Source of the DNA: Antedon bifida
Taxonomy: Eukaryota; Echinodermata; Crinoidea; Comatulida; Antedonidae
Assembly (NCBI GenBank): GCA_963402885.1
Contig: OY727100.1
Location: 18,943,665-19,007,664 of the forward strand
Direction: 5' to 3'
Length of the DNA stretch: 64,000 nt
The notes below the pieces were generated by a model. That model was not told where the DNA came from. It ran no database searches and saw only the letters and a list, made by a program, of their open reading frames with translations. This document shows, piece by piece, positions 47,774 to 60,283 of this stretch; within the stretch, counting starts at the first letter, position 1; each line of letters opens with the position of its first letter. The translations under genes and the position numbers were made by a program.

Positions 47774-50700
47774 ATGGATGGAGCATCTGCACGTGAAATA
47801 ACTTCCTCACCTGGGCCTGCTCTTACGATGATTACTAATGAAGAGAAAGGCCTAGCGACTGCTGCTAGCGAGAGCTTCAAAGCTGGTAATTATACAGCAT
47901 GTGTAGAGCAGTTAAAGAAGCTGGCTAGTAATGGAAAACGTGATCCAAAAGTTGACCATAACTTGGCCGTTGCTCAGTTCTATCAATCTGGATGTAAAAA
48001 CACTGATGAGTTTCGTAACAACTTAACTCAGGCTTCAAAACTTGTGAGTAAGACGTGTTGTGATTGTGGTATGATGACTAAAGTGATTTTTTTACAACCT
48101 AAAGAAATCCAGTTTAAATACTAATTAAAGTTAAGTTGGATAATTAAAATTATTGCATAAATAATAATAATAAACAAGAAATTATCAAATGTACGCAAGG
48201 CTCAAGAAGTGATCCATGTCACCCACATGGAGCGAATGAATAAAGACACATTTGGTAATTATTTACAATTCTCAAGAGGTTTTCAAGAATAAAAGGAGTA
48301 TACACTGCTGAAAATAAGTTTTTAAAAGTGTCATACAGTATTATGTAAATTGCTGAAACCGTCATGGTTAATAGCAAAGTGGGTAAAATGGCCGAGCAGT
48401 TAAGGCAAGGGTGCTGTTTTCCGTACCTAAAGAGCCAACAATATCGGCATGCCATAGTTTCTTAAAGTGTATGCACTTCAAAGAACGCAGTTTATCATAC
48501 AAGACAAGTAAATGGTTGCTCTGGTGAACTGGTTCACAAAATGCTCCTGTGTCTATTGATAGGACACGGATTAATTTAATCTCTGGCCATGTGCCTAAAA
48601 GAATTGAAATATAGAATATAATATACTGTAATAAGCACAGTGGAATCGATAGATAATTTCAAGCTACCACGATAAACATCATTTAACTGGGGTATTCCGA
48701 ACCCTGTGTGTCAGTAAATTGAATAAACATGTTATGTTTCTAGGCCCAGCTATCTTTAAATGAACTTGACTCATTAGAGGATGCAGTACAAGGAGTATTC
48801 TTCTTCAACCATGCCGTTATCTTGTTTCATCTTCGTCAATATAACGATGCTACGCGCATATTGGAGAAGCTGTTTCAAATTATAGAACCACTCGGTAAGA
48901 AGAAAATTTCTTGATTTCTTGTTCTTCTGGTATCATGTTTAATTGTTAACGTTGATGACCATTGTTCTCCAGACTTCCATGTTATAAGTTTGAATGAAAT
49001 TGTTGGTTGTTGAATTGCTGAGTGTTATTGTTATTTATATATTTCATCACATGACGTTCTATATTGTTAATGTAAAAACGTTGGCCTAACAGGAGTAGTT
49101 TTAAGCTGTCAAATACTCTTGAATTAATAAACATTTTGTAGAGATACTGACAAGCATAGATAATGTATTTCAACTGGCCATAGCTTTCCTTAATTTTACG
49201 AGCATGACTTGTAAAAGTAAGAGAGGAGCCAATTTATTTTGTTTTTTTAGTTTTTTATTTAAATACATACATTACACTCAAATAATCATTATTTGTTGAG
49301 TTACTTCTAATGTAACTATATGTAACTATTTTTTACAGCTGAAACGCTAGCCCATAGTGTTCTTTTGTTATTGATTGAAACCTATCTTCGTAGCCAGCAA
49401 CCAGATAGAGCACTGTTCTATTTAAACTACCTGGAGAAAGTACTTTTAGGCAACGACCCTACACCTAAGAAAAATCAAGGTTCTGATGTACAGTCTGGAA
49501 AAGAGAATGAGAACACTACTAGCGAAAAGTATGAAATGCAGAAACCGATATTGAATAAGGTAATTGCTCTATAAAAGGTGTAGTAAAAATACTTGAATTA
49601 AATATATAAAAACCAATCAACCAGATTATAATAATAAAGGCACCTTTATTTATTCTTGCCTTTTATACATAAAGCTGAGATTTCACTATTATATTTTGCA
49701 GGACCAATTATGTTTAATTACCTTAAACTGTCATTTAAATCTTAGTACTCACTAAGATGCAGTGCAAGGAATATCTCTAAAGCCAACAATTTTACCAATT
49801 ACAGTACATCTCATGATTTGTCAAATTACGTGTGTTGCTGTTTTGTCCTAGTGGGAACCAAGCATTAGTAACACATACAGTATGTTGTTGTAACACAAAG
49901 TCACTGTGATGGAAGAAAAATATATATTTGTCTGTTTTTTCTTTGCAGTGTAAAACAAGGTGTTTCTTAGGACTTCGCTCAATGAAGGCATGCAAAAGGG
50001 AATTGAAACACATGATGAATTCCGCAGGCTCGGTAAGTATGCATCATTTTTATAAAAAATTAATTGTTGGTACACAGTAATAAATTAATCCATAAATGAT
50101 TTTTGGTTTATAAGCATGACATCTATACATCCTGTAATTGGCAAGTAACTTGTGGTTGGATGTGTACTGAGTTTTTACTTTTAATTTTAACACTTAAATT
50201 TTTTTACTTCTCAGACAACAACTACTCTTTTCATGAAGAGCAATTTTGAGTACTTGCGACAAAACTATCGCAAGGCTATCAAGTTCCTCAACAGTGCCCC
50301 TCAGTCATCAAATTCCCGCGTCACGGGTGAATGCTTTTCATCAATGTACTATAATAATATCGCTTGTATACATTTCCACATGCACAAATACAACCTCGCG
50401 GTGTTCTACGCACGTAGAGCGATTCAGGAAAACATAAATGCTGTGCAAGAAATACCGAGGAAACAGGGTGAGTAAATTTCTTCTTTTCTTTTATTTACCC
50501 AATGTTATACTGTATTAATGTATAATGTAATAAGCCCACCTTAGGTTTAATGATATCCCAAATAGATAAGCCCACCCTGAGTATATAGTACAGTATAACC
50601 CATCCCTGAGATATAAGCATATTATCCAGGAATAAGCCCATCTCCTGGTATACGAAGACACTTTAGGCTTAGTACTAAACGTGCATTTTGTGTTCGCTAC

Positions 50701-53700
50701 ATCGGCAGCATATTAATATCATTAATTCTTGTTCTTTTAGGTTGTGAACTCTCAGGAAGACCAATGAAAACTCTAAGTCTTAATTGCCACTCTGAACTGC
50801 TGTTTAACATTGGGATACAACTGTTGTATTCTGGCCATCCATTATCAGCATTTGATTGTCTAGTAGAGGCTGTACAGATCTTCCCTTGTAATGCTAGGCT
50901 TTGGCTAAGGATAGCTGAGTGTTGTATTTTAGCAGACAAACAAGCTGAGGTAATAGCACATTCTTCTATCAAGACAAGGCTTAGATTTTATCAATAACAT
51001 ATTATTACCATAATTACATCTCAAATTCGTGTTTTGTCAGGTTAAACGTAATGTTACTACAAACGGTGATGAGAATCGAGGTATTGTGAAGAGTGTTGTA
51101 GGAACTGGCATATACAGGAAAGTTGTCTTAGTGTCGGGAACATCAACTAATGCCAGGTATGAAGTAGAACAATGTGATAGATGTTATAGTAGGCCTAGTA
51201 CATTACAATGATGTCTTTGAAATTAAACTCTCATTCCCTTATACATACAGTATAAAGAACTACAAGTAGAACAAAGTATCAATAGGGAGCAATCATAAAA
51301 TATACCATTTTCTTAGGCCACGGGAAGTAGATGACATGGTTCTTTCCAGCATGCTCTTCCTGTTTTTGTAGTAGGCCTCTGGGCCTAGACCTACAATACT
51401 GTAGTTATAACATACATTACGATAATCATACCCTGCCCAATGGATTTGTAATTTATATTTGTTGTTCCAGTTCTAGTAATGGCCAGTCTGCTGCTATGCC
51501 AGAGGCAACTCTAGACTTTGCTAATTTATGTCTATGTAACGCATTCAACCTTCTGGAGTGTGAATGGCAAAACTCAACCACACCTCTTACCAAATCAGCC
51601 AGTAGTGCTGAGACAGACAGCACAGATTTACCGAGGTAAGGTTGTTCATATAGATCACTCTAGGGACACAAGTCTTAACATTTACCTTTGTCAGAGAGGT
51701 TATAAAATATGTTTGTGCCACACATCAAAACTACTGAACAAATTTTCAATATACAGTATTCATTTGCCTCGCGTTTATTGTTCAGGAGGGTACGTCATAT
51801 GACGAGGCCTGTTGAAATGTCTGTCGGTGTTGAAATTCCGACGAGACGAGTCCTCTTGCGATAATGTCGTAGTTTTTAGGTCGTCGTTAATTTTGTCTCG
51901 TACGTCGCTGTCTTAGTTGGCCTTTAGAGGAGAAGAATGTTGTTGAAAAGATGTAACATCTAAGTCCACAGCGCCTTTGATCACTTGTTGCTGGAATTGG
52001 CGCTTTACAAATTCGTATATATTATTATTATTATTATTATTATATCTTGTTGTTTACCTATGTTTAAATGTATTGTGACTTTCAAAGGCTATTTAAAGAC
52101 TGTTTTACCCCTGGCAGAAGTCAAAACTCTCTGATCGCTCTTGTTTATAATGTAATAATGAATTCTTTTTAATTAGTTCCAAACAGCAAGGGTACTTCCA
52201 TCTAAAACCAGCGCCACCATCACAACCTCTAAAGAGCAGTGAAGTGATTAGTCTCCGCTGTTCCATACTTGCATGTAGTGCTTATGTGAGGCTGGGTCTT
52301 AGAGATTTCACTTGTGCTCTGGAGAATGCAGAAAAACTGATCAGTCAACCTCAAGTCTCTGGATCTCTAAAGTTAGTACATTTGTATTTTTGTTATAAAG
52401 AAATGATTATATATTAATCAGGACCGTATCCAGCATGTAGCAGGCAGGCCGTTTCCCTTGTCTGAAATTCACTACTACTACTACTACTAGAAAAAACAGT
52501 TAGGCTTGCCTCTGCACTTTTTCAACTCTGGCTATGGCTCTGTTAATGCATAATATGTTCTCTTATGGATTGCTCTTGAGATATATCTCAACCTTTGGAA
52601 CAGTCAAATTTTATCGACATTTAACATTTCAACCTGCCTTTGCAATGTTATATACTATTTTTTGTTTTAACAACATTTTTTTACATTTGTATGTAGGTAT
52701 CTTGGACACATGTACTGCGCTGAGGCTTTAATATATCTTGACAGAATTTCAGAAGCGATCAAGCACTTATCTGTTGATGTCAGTGATGTGAGCATTCTAT
52801 ATCAAGGAGATCAAGGTAAGATTCCACCACTAGACATTCAACTAGACAGTGAAGTGCTACTACTTCTAAAGCTCTGTCTACACTATCAAACTGTATGTGA
52901 CAAAAACATGTGATATGCCATATGGACACGATGATGTCATATTACTATGGGCGCATCTATGGGCGCATTATACTTTTTAGTCAAACTAGTTTGATAGTGT
53001 AGATCAAACTATGCGAAAAAAATGTTATGTGCCCAATATGTATACGATGATGTCATATCACTACCATATTTTTTGGCACATCACACATTTTTTGTCAAAC
53101 TAGTTTGATAGTGTAGATAGAGCTTGCCTATAGTTTGCAGAGCAGGCAATGAGTATGTATCATTTTTTGCAAAAGGTATTCAATCTCAATATTTTTTGGT
53201 TTAAAATTACTAGGAAACAAGGAAAAAACAGAAAATCACACAGATGGGGAATTGCCAGAAGGAGGAGCAATGACCCAGATGTACCCTGAGACACTGCAGA
53301 CTGCAAAAGCCACAATGGCATTCAACCTGGCTACGGCATTCTGTATGCGCGGTGAAATGAATAAGGCTAAGCGATGCATTATGCAGGTATGAGGCTAATC
53401 ATGTTATTGGCGATTATTGTAGAACATGGAGAGAATTTTAAGATTTGATAGGCATGTTTGTTTAAAGCTCTGTCTACACTATCAAACTAGTTTGACAAAA
53501 AAATGTGATGTGACCAAATAAAGTTTTCGACTACAGTGACTATATTTTGACAAGAATAAAGTGAATACCACTTAAGGGAAATCCATATTTATTGACTTGA
53601 AATTGACTTTTCTAATGATGGTAGGCCATTATTAGCCAAAAGCTCATCTGAATAAAGCTCTGTCCACACTATCAAACTTTATGTGACAAAAACAAATGTG

Positions 53701-54744
53701 ATGTGCCCATATATGGACACGATGACATCAAGTTCCTCCTCAATAGGGTGACCCAAATGAGATATTATACTGTATAATAATAATTGGAATTTTCCTCAAC
53801 TTAGGCATGTTCATTGATCCCTCAATCAGAAGTTCCTCCACAAGCGTTGCTGCTTGGAATAATTATTGAGTTGCAATGTGGTGAGTATTCATAGTTAAAC
53901 ATTTTTGTTGTCATTTAGTACTGTATAATGTCTACTCTTACCAATGTTAGGGATGTCATGTTAGTTCGCCGTGTGCATGCTGGAATATTAGGACGTGTGT
54001 CCTCGCTCCTTACCTTGACGCAGGTTTCATGGTTTCTAGGTCCAGGTGATGACCGACGACAAATTGATTGGCCTTACCGAGGTTGGCTGTCGGTCCTCGG
54101 TGGTCGCAAATCAAGCGCTCCCTAGTAATTATAGAAGCACTTGCATATTTTGTAAACACTATGTTTTTGTTTTTTTTCCGTTTACAGGTAGTACACAATT
54201 AGCATTACAGATGGTTAAGAAACAACAGTTGATACCTTATTATAAAGCAACGGAAATTAGCCACCATGAACCAACACCAATCCTACCACCAGTCAATCCA
54301 AACCAAAAGCCAGTAGGTATGCCAGCATTTAGTCAGTCACAACGACCAATAGGAACCCCTGGTCAAGGAGGCTTCCGACCAATAGCTCCACCGATTGGTC
54401 AACCGATACCTCTACCAGTTGGTCAACCGATACCTCTACCAGTTGGACAAGCAATACCACTACCCAGTGGTCAATCGATAGCTCCACCAGTTGCTCAACC
54501 AATCGGTCCACCTATGAGTCAAGCCATTGGGCAGTCATTTGGGACGGCTATTAGTCAGTCTCCCAATCATGGATTTGGGCCAAATTTGGGGCAGTCAAGT
54601 CCACTGATGGGGTCAGTGCCAGTGTCCGGCGGATTTCTTGGAAATGCATCGCAGGGGAATCTGTTAGCACCTGGTCACGGAAGGGGTGTATTCAGCCCAG
54701 TGGGTAGTACAAAATCCACCTGGAATAACACCACATGGAAATAA
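47774..54744 (+). CDS. CNOT10: CCR4-NOT transcription complex subunit 10, 13 coding exons, 862 aa
   Basis: Exons: 47774-48043, 48744-48894, 49339-49559, 49949-50032, 50215-50467, 50741-50949, 51041-51156, 51471-51635, 52177-52371, 52697-52815, 53214-53386, 53805-53880, 54188-54744. All junctions keep phase and total 863 codons with TAA. CNOT10 pairs with CNOT11 as a module of the CCR4-NOT mRNA deadenylase complex. It is an alpha-solenoid of TPR-like repeats: [106 protein letters not shown] and [20 protein letters not shown]. These match vertebrate CNOT10 in order. Vertebrate CNOT10 (744 aa) stops near the segment [17 protein letters not shown] (about residue 730); here about 130 extra residues follow, made of Pro/Gln/Gly-rich repeats. 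The initiator ATG is the first in frame after the acceptor at 47763. Confidence 0.96.
48240..48600 (+). repeat. Possible tRNA-related repeat in CNOT10 intron 1
   Basis: AAAATGGCCGAGCAGTTAAGG at about 48386-48406 resembles the 5' half of a tRNA-Leu/Ser type sequence. No B box or pairing acceptor stem is visible, so this is a weak call. Confidence 0.25.
51780..52045 (+). repeat. LINE/SINE 3' end with (ATT)n, CNOT10 intron 8
   Basis: CACAGCGCCTTTGATCACTT and GGCGCTTTACAAATTCG are followed by ATTATTATTATTATT, the same tail type as the elements at 20640-20785 and 29648-29974. The upstream segment is CG-rich relative to the intron (GACGAGACGAGTCCTC; TCTCGTACGTCGCTG). Confidence 0.65.
52868..53125. 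mobile_element. Foldback MITE, two fused copies, CNOT10 intron 10
   Basis: Opens AAAGCTCTGTCTACACTATC and closes GATAGTGTAGATAGAGCTT, which are near-perfect reverse complements. Inside, GTCAAACTAGTTTGATAGTG occurs at about 52980-53000 and again near 53095, so one copy seems inserted in or fused to another. TGTGATATGCC and GGACACGATGATGTCATA blocks are shared with 24351-24479 and 53654-53730. Confidence 0.85.
53464..53530 (+). repeat. Partial copy of the same foldback MITE, CNOT10 intron 11
   Basis: AAAGCTCTGTCTACACTATC, then AAACTAGTTTGACAAAAAAA and TGTGATGTGACC. Only one terminus is present. Confidence 0.8.
53654..53730 (+). repeat. Second partial copy of the foldback MITE, CNOT10 intron 11
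   Basis: AAAGCTCTGTCCACACTATC, then ATGTGATGTGCCCATATATG and GACACGATGACATCA. It is in the same orientation as the copy at 53464-53530, and the opposite terminus is missing. Confidence 0.8.
53975..54125. other. GC-rich insert in CNOT10 intron 12, origin unknown
   Basis: A block of clearly higher G+C than flanking DNA (GGACGTGTGTCCTCGCTCC, CCGAGGTTGGCTGTCGGTCC, GGTGGTCGCAAATCAAGCGC). It is open in one frame but without family resemblance and is not needed by the CNOT10 splice model. It is likely part of an unrecognised repeat. Confidence 0.35.
54350..54560 (+). repeat. Coding imperfect repeats in CNOT10 tail
   Basis: Within the last CNOT10 exon, an about 24-30 bp unit encoding variants of GQPIPLPV recurs: [50 protein letters not shown]. 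The DNA word CCAGTTGGTCAACCGATACC appears twice almost exactly, so expansion was probably by tandem duplication. Confidence 0.85.
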
Positions 54745-56252
54745 ACAAGGACATAAACCACCTCCAATTAAAGGCCAAGACTCTATTATCTGTGTATGGT
54801 AATACGTCATCCTATTTAAGTGACTTGTATTTCCCGTGGACGCATTCTTTGCACTCATTTTAAACTTTGACCTCGCTTTCCTTGTGACCTACTGTTATTG
54901 TTTTATCTTAATCATTTTTTTTAATCAAATTGATGGTCAGAGACTATGTAATGGTATCTGTCATAATTTAAAACAAATTCTTTTTCAAGGTTTATCGTTA
55001 TAGCATTGACAAGCTTGTGCCACCACATGATGGATAGGAAATAGGAGAAACATTTGCTATTGATGCCGGCACTTCCTTTATTATGCAATGGCGCTTTCTC
55101 TCGATTCATCTGTGATAAACCTTATATTAATTTTATTCCATTGTTCAATTATTTTAATTAAGAAATATGTAATTAATGTTTTATTTATTTTTGTTTTATT
55201 GCACTGAAAGTTATAATTATGACTAATGAATTCAAATTTTCATTTTAATTTTTTAATCAGAAATGGAAGTTTATAATATTGTTAAAAAATGAATTATTAT
55301 TGATGCTAAATACTGTATAACAGTATCTTAGTTCTTTTGTTTATACTCAATTCGGTGCATTTCCACAAAAGTATAATTAAGACACAATGAATAAAAACTG
55401 TATACTCAAATGTAATGTTGACATACATTTTTGTTTTTCACAGGTTGAGATTCAGATTTTGTTCACTGAAATGCATGCTATCAGTTTAGCTTAACATTCT
55501 GGTATGGTTACTTGAACGATCCTTCATTGGCGCTTATATACACAATGCAGTGATAGTATCTGTATACTGTATTTTAGTTTTTCGCAGGTTGAAATTTAAC
55601 CTTTTCGGATTTTGTTCAATTTGGGTTTTGGTATTTTTGTACTTGATCACAAAACCGTCAATAATACACTTTGTATATATTGCAATAATATTGCAATCGG
55701 GCAATAGGGATACACGGTGTAATGATCATGAATCAGACTTGTGCGTGTATACATGAGTTTTACATCTACCTCTGTCAGTTAATGATTTCTTTTTTTTTCT
55801 ACCATCGACGTTTTTTCTATGTTGTTTAGCGAGATGTTTTCATCGCATTCCATTGTCCTTTGGATGAGATGTTTAGCCTTTGATGAAAGATACATAAGAC
55901 TCAATACTCAAAACTACTAAAATGAATCGTGTTCCTTGCAGGTCATTGAGGCATTTGAGGCATGTTAGCACTAACAGTACTCTGTGTGGATACCGCGAAC
56001 CTAATCATCGACACAATCATTTTTAGTCGCGATTCTACAGCTCACTATGTCGTTCGGTTGGTCACTCGATTGCAGCCATGTATATGGCCTTGTTTATGGC
56101 TAGTGGAGCATACTATTTAATAACCCTAAAAGGGGTAATAAAACAGAATCTACATATATGTTCATAAAATAGAAGTTCGTAAATGTGAACTTTGACTTTA
56201 ATTTATATTATTACTGTACTGGCATTGTCTGCTATATACATTTGTGTATAAC
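54745..56252. other. CNOT10 3' UTR and intergenic to cyclophilin gene
   Basis: AATAAA at 55390-55395 is a plausible CNOT10 poly(A) signal about 650 bp after the stop. A repeat copy at about 56028-56105 matches 35322-35430. The remainder is AT-rich, with no supported gene. Confidence 0.5.
56028..56105. repeat. Interspersed repeat, copy 2 (pairs with 35322-35430)
   Basis: TTTTAGTCGCG, CTACAGCTCACTATGTCG, GTTGGTCACTCGATTG and GCAGCCATGTATATGGCCTT match copy 1 in order, with the inner part shortened. Confidence 0.7.
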
Positions 56253-58372
56253 CTATGATTTCTCAATAACATACGGAGGACTAATATAATCCACCATACT
56301 GTCGTCAATCAGCACATCTACTAATGGCCAATCACGGCTGTCGGTGTCTAGTTCTTGTATGTTTTTCACTAGATCCATCCCCTCTATAACTTTGCCAAAT
56401 ACGACGTTCGATCCGTCTAACCAAGGTGTTCGTTTTGAGACAATATAAAATTGGTTTCCATTTGTGTTTGGACCTATAAGTTCAAAGACAACAAAATAAT
56501 ATTAAATTGTTTCAATTTAATTTGTATTAATTAGCAAGACAAACACTTATTACTGCCCTTATTTATTGGAATATAAGTATTAACCACTTACCGTTATTTG
56601 CCATGCCGACCCAACCAGGTCCATAATGCTTCATATCAAAGTTTTCGTCGTCGAAATAATCTCCATAAATACTTTCAGTTCCTGAGCCATCCCTTTGGTC
56701 AAAATCACCCCCTTAAAATTAAATATAGATATTTTTACTATACAGTATACCTACGGTATAGTTATCTTATATTGTAAACGTTTGACACGTATGGTATACA
56801 TTATATGTAACATACAGGTTAATCTTGCTGAGATACACCGCTTTTCACATGCACGTAAACACTTCAGATACGTGCAAATACCAATGCACATGTAGTCTTT
56901 AATGCCTCGCCTCTGTAGGCTTGTTCTGAGATGTTACATCGATGTAACACGAATGCTTTAACAGGTTCGTAAAGAATGTAACACTTCATGATGTGTGTAA
57001 CCTACGTATGACATTTTTCACGTCATGTATTCGTAATTTGCATGAGTGTCACAGTTTATTTGATATCGTGTCCTCAAACCATCTTCAAATTCGCGCGGAT
57101 TTAAAAGGTTGTTGAGGCACGTGGAGCATGCGTTTAACTCTGTTTTTTTCATTCGGTCAAAATTATATGCCAACAGATTTCACTTTAAAATACTAGTTAT
57201 ATTGATTTGTTTTTGTATTCATATTCCCAGTCATTTTGAACCCAGCTCAAGTTTACACGCCATATGTGCCAAAATGACTACTTTTGAATACACACGTGAT
57301 GATACAAGGAGAAAATCGCGCGTGGTCGTAAAATCGATTCAACTGATGAGCCAACCGCACTTACCCTGTATTATAAAATCTTCAATAACTCTATGAAATT
57401 TTGTTCCAATGTAACCTTTTCGTCCGCTTCGTTTAGCTAGAGTCACAAAATTCTTCACCGTTCTTGGTACAATCGTTCCAAACAGTCCAATTATAAGTAT
57501 CCCCGCTGACTTACCGTCAATACTTATGTCAAAGGTCACTTCATGTGTTACTATGGCGTCAGGTGATGCCTAGGAATAAAAAAAAGTTTATTTTATGATT
57601 TATGTTGGCGTCATACAACATGATTCAGGAAATCTAGAATGAAACTAAGGAAATAATTAAGAAAATAAAATGTCACCATGGGAACTATAATTATATTGAA
57701 TATACTGCCTGTGTTAAAAGTGGCCTATGTGTACTGTAGGCCTATTGTTCATGTTTTAATTGTACATATTGAGATATTGATATTGGATGTTAATCGTTTT
57801 GACAAGCTGAATATTTTATTTATTTATTGATCCATCAATTCTTCTCAATGGTTTCACAAACATGTGTCTATTTTTATTGTGTTGATGTGGTAGACGGTTG
57901 CCAATCGCATTGGTTAGTCAACACTCAGTATAAATGTGTACTTGACTAAAAGAGGGCAGTTTCTGCATTTTCGTGAATTTTAACGGTATCTGTTCATGAA
58001 CATGCCTACGTTCATTTCTCTATATGACATTTTATGTAACATATAGGGCTATATAACTATAGTCCTATCCGTAGGCATACTATCGGTCCTAAAAGCGTAA
58101 TGAAACAAGGTTAATGTTATAGTACTGTCCTAATGAGATCACGCGTGGCATCTAAATATATCACATAGTTTATATTATAGTAACATCACATAGTTTATAT
58201 TATAGTAACATTATAGTACAGTTAACTATGCCGTATGACAGCGTCATGAAGTACTGTTATAAATATTAAAAGAACAAACTTAACTAGCTTACAGTTACCA
58301 ACTTACGAGAATGACTGAAATGGTGACGATTAAAATTAAAAGCAGCGTATGGAGCATGTTGCCCATCATCAT
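56253..58372 (-). CDS. Secretory-pathway cyclophilin (peptidyl-prolyl cis-trans isomerase), four exons, 203 aa
   Basis: Exons 58372-58307, 57569-57365, 56711-56592 and 56473-56253 (phases 0, 1, 1) give 203 codons plus TAG. Exon 1 encodes a signal peptide: three tandem ATGs then [19 protein letters not shown]. The cyclophilin domain covers about residues 32-190: [43 protein letters not shown] (catalytic Arg and Gln present), [40 protein letters not shown] and [16 protein letters not shown]. It is of the CypB/CypC type and would fold proteins in the ER or be secreted; the C-terminus YVIEKS resembles the CypB end but is not a KDEL-type signal. Asn stands where most cyclophilins have His (KHVVFG, CypA His126). 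It lies 1.9 kb downstream of the two-domain cyclophilin in the same orientation with the same exon sizes (120 and 221 nt). Confidence 0.93.
58160..58209 (+). repeat. Two direct copies of a 25-bp unit
   Basis: ATCACATAGTTTATATTATA plus GTAAC occurs at 58160 and again at 58185, followed by a partial ATTATAGTA. It lies in intron 1 of the single-domain cyclophilin. Confidence 0.85.
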
Positions 58373-60283
58373 GGGACAAATTCACAAGTCCTAGCTGGCC
58401 GTTATACAGACCAATCCATGCATATAGACGACCACTACAGACGTTTAGGCTATTATCAATAATGCCCTGGTTCAAAATATTGCCGATGAATGAGATGACC
58501 CCAAGACGATGCGACGTGGCATGAAGACAGCCTTGGGTTGTCGAGCAAGCAGGAAACTAAAGTTAAGCTATTGAGTGAACAGTAGCAGTCGGTACCCCAC
58601 AGCGGATACAGTAATAAAACACCTTTGATTTATAGTCGAATATCTTGACCTCGTCCTAATCAACCACGTTACGTAACACAATTTAGAGAAAACAAAACTT
58701 TAAACAAATATAAAACAGTGTATATAAATTGCAATACACGATATAATTGGCCCGGGAACTGAACTGGTCTTTCATATTCGAACACCATGTACAAATATAA
58801 ATAAAACCATGTTTACGGTGAGAATTAAAACGGCATAAACCGGAGAATGAATTTCCTTGTAATAGTTACAGATGACATTTTCTCCCTTTTCTCAGTTTCT
58901 CCGTTTTGTTAGATTTATATCTATCTGGCAGATTATATTACATTTTTATGTAGGCCTATGTTAGATTCAGCCACCGTTAAAAATGTATTGTCCCCCAAAA
59001 ACATGAAAAATTAAGATTAATTAAATTAGACTTGGAATAGGTTATTTTGTAGGTAATCGCTTCTGTAGAAAAAAAATACAAAAAAAAAAATGTTTTCACT
59101 ATAAAATGACAAAATAAATGGTTAAATTCAACCAAAAATCCATTGGCTGGCGAGCCAATTTTACTATTTGATTTTTTCTCTCAATAATTTGCCATGATGG
59201 CCAACTGTATTTTCTAAGATTTTCTCATCGTAAACCGATCATATCGATGGGCGATTAGTAGGCCTATTTAATATGTTGTATGACCTACTTTAAACTGTTA
59301 GTTTCACCATTAATAATCCTCGTTGGGATTACAGTTGGGCCTAACTGCAATATCAAGATCTTTGTAGTTCGTAACACGCATAGGCCCTAATTTAATATGA
59401 TCATTATGTAGCATCATTTTCTTCATCACTACAATATGATTAATTATCACCACCATGTCTCCGTATAATTATCATAATAATGTATCATTATCCCCATGAT
59501 TTTGATCAAAAATGTTTTATCAAATATGGAATGTTCTGGTCGATACAGATTTATATTTAGATGGTACGTTAACTAATTTTCATTATAGACATTTTTTACA
59601 TAAAAATCGACAAACAATTTATCTTTGACGTTCAATTTATTTATCTCTCTCCTTACATACGTAGAAAAAAAAACAAAACAAGATAACACACCTTTGTTGC
59701 ATTTGATAATTAAAATTGTTATAAAAGAATTGAAAAGGAAACGACAATTTATGATCATCGTAAAAATACGAACAATCATGTTTTTTGTAGAAAAGTACAT
59801 AAAAAGTAATTAAAATCGTCTAAAAAATCTACACTTGTTTTGCATGATAAAGCCCATTGTCTTGATATTATTTGCACTTCGAAATATGGTATATGAAGAT
59901 GAGAGAGCTCTACACTCCTGGGCATAACCCCAGCTGAATGAATGTGTCTCATTTACATACATCATACATAATTTAATCATCTTGCCGTCAAAGACTATAC
60001 CCAGTGAACTGGACGGTAAAAATGATAAGTTACTGCATGCAACTATAAAAGAAAGTAATTTTGTTCATGATTTTGTTATCATCATGGTTCACATTTTAGT
60101 AATGTCCAGAAAGTGGAATTCGCTATCTGAAGACAACTACTTAAAATGAAAACGGAGTTGTTTATGTTTTACAAATAGTTCTGCTTGAGTTTCACGCGAA
60201 ACTTTGCTTATTGAAGATTATTAATTGTGAACCGCTTTAGAAAAGAACATACCGAAATGTAGGTTGACAGGTATATTGCATTG
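58373..60283. other. Region between the two cyclophilin genes
   Basis: Contains the promoter of the single-domain gene (no clear TATA box seen), the 3' flank of the two-domain gene and a half MITE at 58977-59170. No other gene is supported. Confidence 0.5.
58977..59170 (+). repeat. 5' half of the inverted-repeat MITE
   Basis: TTAAAAATGTATTGTCCCCC, CAAAAACATGAAAAATTAAG, ACAAAATAAATGGTTAAATT and ACCAAAAATCCATTGGCTG match the left half of 6944-7254. The right terminus is lost. Confidence 0.8.

Noticed and set aside
48386..48440. tRNA-Leu-like gene
   Set aside because: Only the 5' half looks tRNA-like; no B box or acceptor pairing.
53928..54125. Extra CNOT10 exon
   Set aside because: Exons 12 and 13 join in frame without it and match the conserved protein there; kept only as a GC-rich block.
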